Assembly: GCA_948144175.1 (NCBI GenBank)
Contig: CANXME010000504.1
Span: 1 to 64,000, forward strand
From: Closterium sp. NIES-65
Lineage: Eukaryota > Streptophyta > Zygnematophyceae > Desmidiales > Closteriaceae
Length of the DNA: 64,000 nucleotides
Direction: 5' to 3'
Position numbers and translations under genes: made by a program. Position 1 is the stretch's first letter. Every line of letters starts with the position of its first letter. The notes below the pieces were generated by a model. It worked only from the letters and a program-made list of their open reading frames with translations. It was not told where the DNA came from and searched no databases. Positions 60,346 through 64,000 of this stretch are shown here, one piece after another.

Positions 60346-63300
60346 ATGCAGCTTTAGCGCCGTCCGCGTGAGTTCCTCACGCCCCAACAGCTTTGTGAGT
60401 GGTACGCTCGTTGGGGTTGTCGGGGGGGCCGTAGTGGGAGTCGTCCTGGAATGAGTAGTTCCGGAGCTTCTTGTAGTGGCGAGGTGCAGCTGCAGCGTCG
60501 TGTGCGCGCGGTCCCTTCGCCCCCGCACCTTCGTGAGTGGTACGCTCAGCATGGAGGGTCACTGAATACTGCTCGCTGCCCGTACGTTATTCGCACTGGT
60601 GTTCAGACTGGTCGGCCTTGCGGGACCCCTGGTCATACAGAGTCCCGCTGCTTTGCCCGTCTGAGCGACGCTTGGAGTACAGAGTTTGGCAACGACGCTG
60701 AGCTCCCCGACTGGGTGGAGCTGCTTAGGCAGAGGGAAAATATCTTTGCTCTTGACTATGATGATATTCTCACTGCAATGCATGCATTGTCTACTACTGC
60801 CGAGGGAGCCTGTAATCTGTATGTGCCGCCTGACCCCGGTGTCCAGTCTGCTGCTCTAGGTGCTGGTGAGGCTACTGCTCTAGGTGCTCCTGCGTCTCCT
60901 ACTCCAGGTGTCGGTGAGGCTACGGCTCTAGGTGCTAGTGAGTCTCCTACTCCAGGTGCTAGTGAGTCTGCTCTCTCTGCTGCGGTTTTGCACACTTTCA
61001 CCCTTGACTCGGGTGCTTCCCGCTCCTTTCGAGACCGCACCACCCTCACGCCGCTTAGTCGGCCGGTTGCAGTCTCCCTAGCAGTCCCCTCTGGGGGTCC
61101 TGTCCTTGCCGACTTCTCTACTATCTTACTGTGTCCGGCAGCCCCTTCTGGCACCCTATCAGGTCTTTACCTCCCCTCGTTCTCTACGAACTTGCTGAGT
61201 GGTGCTGACCTGTAGGATGGAGGGGTTGACCAGCTCACTCCTGCGAGTCAGCGAGTGACCCACTGCACGTGTGCTCGGACAGGCCGACACTTGTCCACGT
61301 TTACCCGTCAGCCGGGGTTGAGCCTGTACACACTGACGACCGAGTCTCATTCAGTTACTGCGTCTAGTCAGGTAGCTGCGTCGGGTTAGGTGTTTGCTGC
61401 AGCGTCTCGGTCTGGTCCTGAGTCTGCCCCCTGCTCGTGTTGCCTCCTATCCCACCAGACTCTCCTCTGGCACCACCGCCTTGGTCACCCCTCCCTGCCT
61501 TGTCTCCGAGGCATGGCCTCCCGTGTCCTTGTCTCTGGTCTTCCCCGGTCTCTCCCTCCCCTTCCTCCGGGGCCTGCCCCTACCTGCGTTCCCTGCGTCG
61601 AGGGGCGGCAGCGTGCCGCTCCTCACTCCTCCGAGTATCCGCCGACAGAGGCTCCGCTGCAGACTCTCCACATGGACGTGTGGGGCCCCGCCCGCGTCCG
61701 TGGACAGGATCATGAGCGTTACTTCCTGCTGGTGGTTGACGACTACTCGCGTTACACCACAGTCTTCCCCTTGCGCCGCAAGGGTGAGGTCACTGAGGTG
61801 TTGATCGACTGGATCCGCACTGCTCGTCTCCAGCTCAGAGAGAGTTTCGGCTCGGACTTTCCTGTTTTGCGTCTGCACTCCAAAAGGGGTGGAGAGTTTT
61901 CCTCCGACCTTCTACGAGCCTTCTGTCGGGCAGAAGGCATCCGCCAGACGTTCACGCTTCCGGCCTCTCCACAGCAAAATGGTATTGCTGAGCGCCGCAT
62001 TGGCATGGTCATGGACGTCGCTAGTACGTCCATGATCCATGCGGCTGCTCCCCATTTCCTGTGGCCGTTCACGGTTTAGTACGCGGCGCATCAGATCAAC
62101 AATCACCCCCGGGTCTCCATGCGGGAGACCTCCCCTGCTCTGCGGTGGACGGGAAAGGTTGGCGATGCGTCTGCGTTCCGTGTCTGGGGATCTCGAGCTT
62201 TTGTCCGCGACTTGTCTGCGGACAAGCTGTCCTCCCGTGCTGTTCTCTGCATCTTCCTTGGCTTCCCCCGTGACGCGCCTGGTTGGCAGTTTTACCACCC
62301 CACCTTGCGCCGTGTTCTGTCCTCTCAGGACAACACGTTTGACGAGCCGGTTCCCTACTACCGTCTCTTCCCCTACCGCACTGCTCCCCTTCCCCCACTG
62401 CCGCTCTTCCTCGCGCCAGGTCCCCCCCCTGTAGACCCCCTTCCCCCCTAGGGTCCTGCCCCGTCAGGTGTGTCCCAGGTAGACACAGTCGAGCATATCG
62501 AGGTAGCTGTTGACATTGGTGCTGCTAGGGGTGCTGAGCCTGCGGGTGCCGAGTCTGGGGGTGCTGTGCCTAAGTGTGCGGAGCCTAGGGGTGCTGGGAC
62601 CGGGGGTGGTGAGTCTGGGGGTGTTGAGCCTGGGGTTGCTGAGTATGGGGGTGCGGAGCCTGGTGGTGCTGGGCTTGGAGGTCCTTGAGGTGCTTCGTCC
62701 CGCCGGGAGCCAGTCTCTCCGTAGGAGCTGCGCGAGTGGTTTGCTAGGCATTGGCGCCGTGCTGCTAGAGCTGGTGGTCCTTCCGGGGCTGGAGGTTCTA
62801 CTGCGGTTGGAGGTCCTTCTGTTGCTGGGGCTACTGGAGGCTCTAGAGCCATGGGTCCCGGAGGTGCTCGTACTGGAGGTACTGGAGCTACTGGGCCAGG
62901 TGGTGCTACTGGAGCTGGAGCTGCTGGAGGTGCTACTGGAGGTGCTCGAGCTGGAGGTGCTGCTGGAGCCGGTGCTCCTGTTGGTGCTGGAGTTGGCGCT
63001 ACTAGAGCAGCTGGTGGTGCTGCTGGAGCTGTTGGAGCTGACGCTAGGGGTGCTGGTGCTGGCACCACGGGTCCCAGAGGTGCTCGTACTGGAGGTACTA
63101 GAGCTGCTGGGCTTGGTGGTGCTCCTGGTGCTGGAGCTGCTGGTGGTGCTGGAGCTAGCCGTCCTGCTCGTTCTGGAGCTTCTGGAGGTGCTGGAGCTGG
63201 AGGTGCTGCAGGAGCCAGTGCTCTTGAGGGTGCTGGAGTTGGCGCTACTGTAGCGGCTGGTGCTGCTACTGGAGCTGGTGGAGCTGCTGGAGTCGGAGCT

Positions 63301-64000
63301 GATGCTAGGGGTGCTGGTGCTGTCCCTGCTGGTTCTCGAGGTGCTGCGCGGCCACGGCCGTACTTCGTTCCGCTCCTTGAGCAGGTTCTTGGTCTTCCGC
63401 CCTCTACTGGTCCTGCTCCTTCCTTAGAGTGTCCACTGCTTGTCCAGTCCGAGTCACAGCTACAGCCCGCCTCCCCACTGCCTGCTCCTTCTCCATACAC
63501 TGGTCCTACTGGAGGTGTTGCTGTGCGTCATGAGTCTGAGTCTCGTCTTGCGTCGCCTGTTTGTGCTGCTCGCACAGGTCGTCGTGTACCGCGTCAGCAT
63601 CCTCCTACAATCCCAGGCACGCACCAGATGGCACAACGTCCTTCCACTGCTCCACTCCATGTCCCTTTGCCGTCTCCTCCTGAGTCCTCTCTTCCTACTC
63701 TTGCTGTCCCAGAGTCTGACTCCCTTCGTGCTACAAGTCCTACTATCACGCGTATCCTGGCTACTGTTGTCACTGACCCTTCCTTTGAGTCCACTGTTGC
63801 GTCTGCCTTAGTTGCTGAGCTTGTCGACTTCGGTGCTCACTGTCGTCTAGACTATGCTGCTAGTCTCGTTGCTGAGTCTGAGTCTGTCTGTCCTCCGTCC
63901 GTTGGGGGTGAGTGTGCTCTTAGCACAGACGTCCTTGAGGACAGGCAGGAGGATTTCCAATGTTTTGCTGCGGCTTTACCTCATCTAGTGTCCATGCTAG
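60346..64000 (+). pseudogene. copia polyprotein of F (Cys/His region, protease, integrase, linker), stops only
   Basis: ATG at 60346-60348, same site as in G. One frame runs to the window end, broken by TAG at 60355, 61213, 61387, 62077, 62449 and 62722 and TGA at 62686. All six TAG fall where G reads CAG. Order: two L(T/S)P-type REW motifs (FLTPQQLCEWY, PSPPHLREWY), Cys/His segment CPYVIRT...CGTPGHTESRC, protease DSGASRSFRD near 61008, integrase zinc region HHRLGH...CVPCVEG with all four ligands, first Asp HMDVWGP, second position HSKRGGEF (AAA, Lys, at 61882-61884 instead of Asp), Glu in NGIAERRIG, GAEPGG-type repeats, one REPVSP-stop-ELREWF motif, a 200-residue Gly/Ala/Thr tract, and the Pro/Ser-rich approach to RT. 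Integrase would be inactive. Confidence 0.88.

Larger units (their letters stand above)
57480..64000 (+). mobile_element. Ty1/copia element F, 3' end outside window
   Basis: 125-bp 5' LTR (57480-57604), primer site TGGTATAGAGC, leader interrupted by NA3, then a single coding frame from 60346 to the window end with seven in-frame stops and no frameshift that I can see. Like G it lacks the N-terminal Gag region. LTR sequence (TGTCAAACATATATGACATAG) is intermediate between A and G. RT lies beyond the window. Confidence 0.88.

Noticed and set aside
252..62724. UAR=Gln alternative genetic code as the explanation of TAG stops
   Set aside because: The intact G frame has no TAG or TAA in about 1,750 codons and uses CAG freely. 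I treat recoding as the less likely explanation but list the test in the findings.

Overview
This window looks like nuclear DNA from a GC-rich, plant-like genome. A streptophyte green alga is my best guess, because the retrotransposons use plant-type primer sites related to TGGTATCAGAGC and one element is a chromodomain-bearing Ty3/gypsy chromovirus. The species cannot be settled from the sequence. I found no host protein gene, tRNA, rRNA or CRISPR array. Essentially all 64 kb is a nest of transposable elements inserted into one another, and most boundaries are fixed by exact target-site duplications (TSDs).

Frame and oldest layer. A decayed minus-strand Ty3/gypsy element (here H1) runs from about 16.7 kb to 57.5 kb in scattered pieces: integrase end 17673-17972, integrase middle 41603-41829, integrase start to RT 49281-51251, gag 55860-56190, putative LTR copies near 16.7-17.6 and 56.4-57.5 kb. 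Into H1 went: (1) a Ty3/gypsy chromovirus (17973-40887, TSD TTCCG) swollen from about 6 kb to 22.9 kb; (2) a 708-bp hAT-like element (40895-41602, TSD ATTCCGAG); (3) a small TIR element (41830-42193 plus 49196-49280), itself split by copia G (42194-49190, TSD TGCGC); (4) copia A4 (51252-55859), 3'-truncated; (5) copia F (57480 to window end) in the H1 LTR, carrying non-autonomous NA3 (57989-59690, TSD GTCGC).

Inside the chromovirus: minus-strand copia A1 (19052-32785, TSD ACACT), which holds copia A2 (19740-24385) and non-autonomous NA1 (31171-32724, TSD TACCC); non-autonomous NC (33639-35255, TSD TTTCA); and NA2 (35693-37234, TSD GTGGA), which cuts the protease DSGA motif. Nesting reaches four levels. 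By eye the chromovirus LTRs differ at about 7% of sites and the nested elements at about 1-3%, as the nesting order requires.

Left flank. Copia E1 (1-6316, plus strand, 5' LTR outside) and copia A3 (9077-16264, minus, TSD ATCCC) are inserted in an older integrase-less copia, D, which also carries a solo LTR (6770-7134, TSD ATCCC).

Function. Only G has an open reading frame intact from end to end (43587-48851), with protease, integrase, RT and RNase H motifs all present. G and its relative F lack the N-terminal Gag region found in the A-type copies. The NA/NC elements have no coding capacity, but NA elements share the polypurine tract, the 3' terminal region and leader hairpins with the copia elements, so they probably use copia proteins in trans. 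In-frame stops in decayed copies are overwhelmingly TAG where CAG (Gln) is expected; this is the most striking base-level signal in the window.
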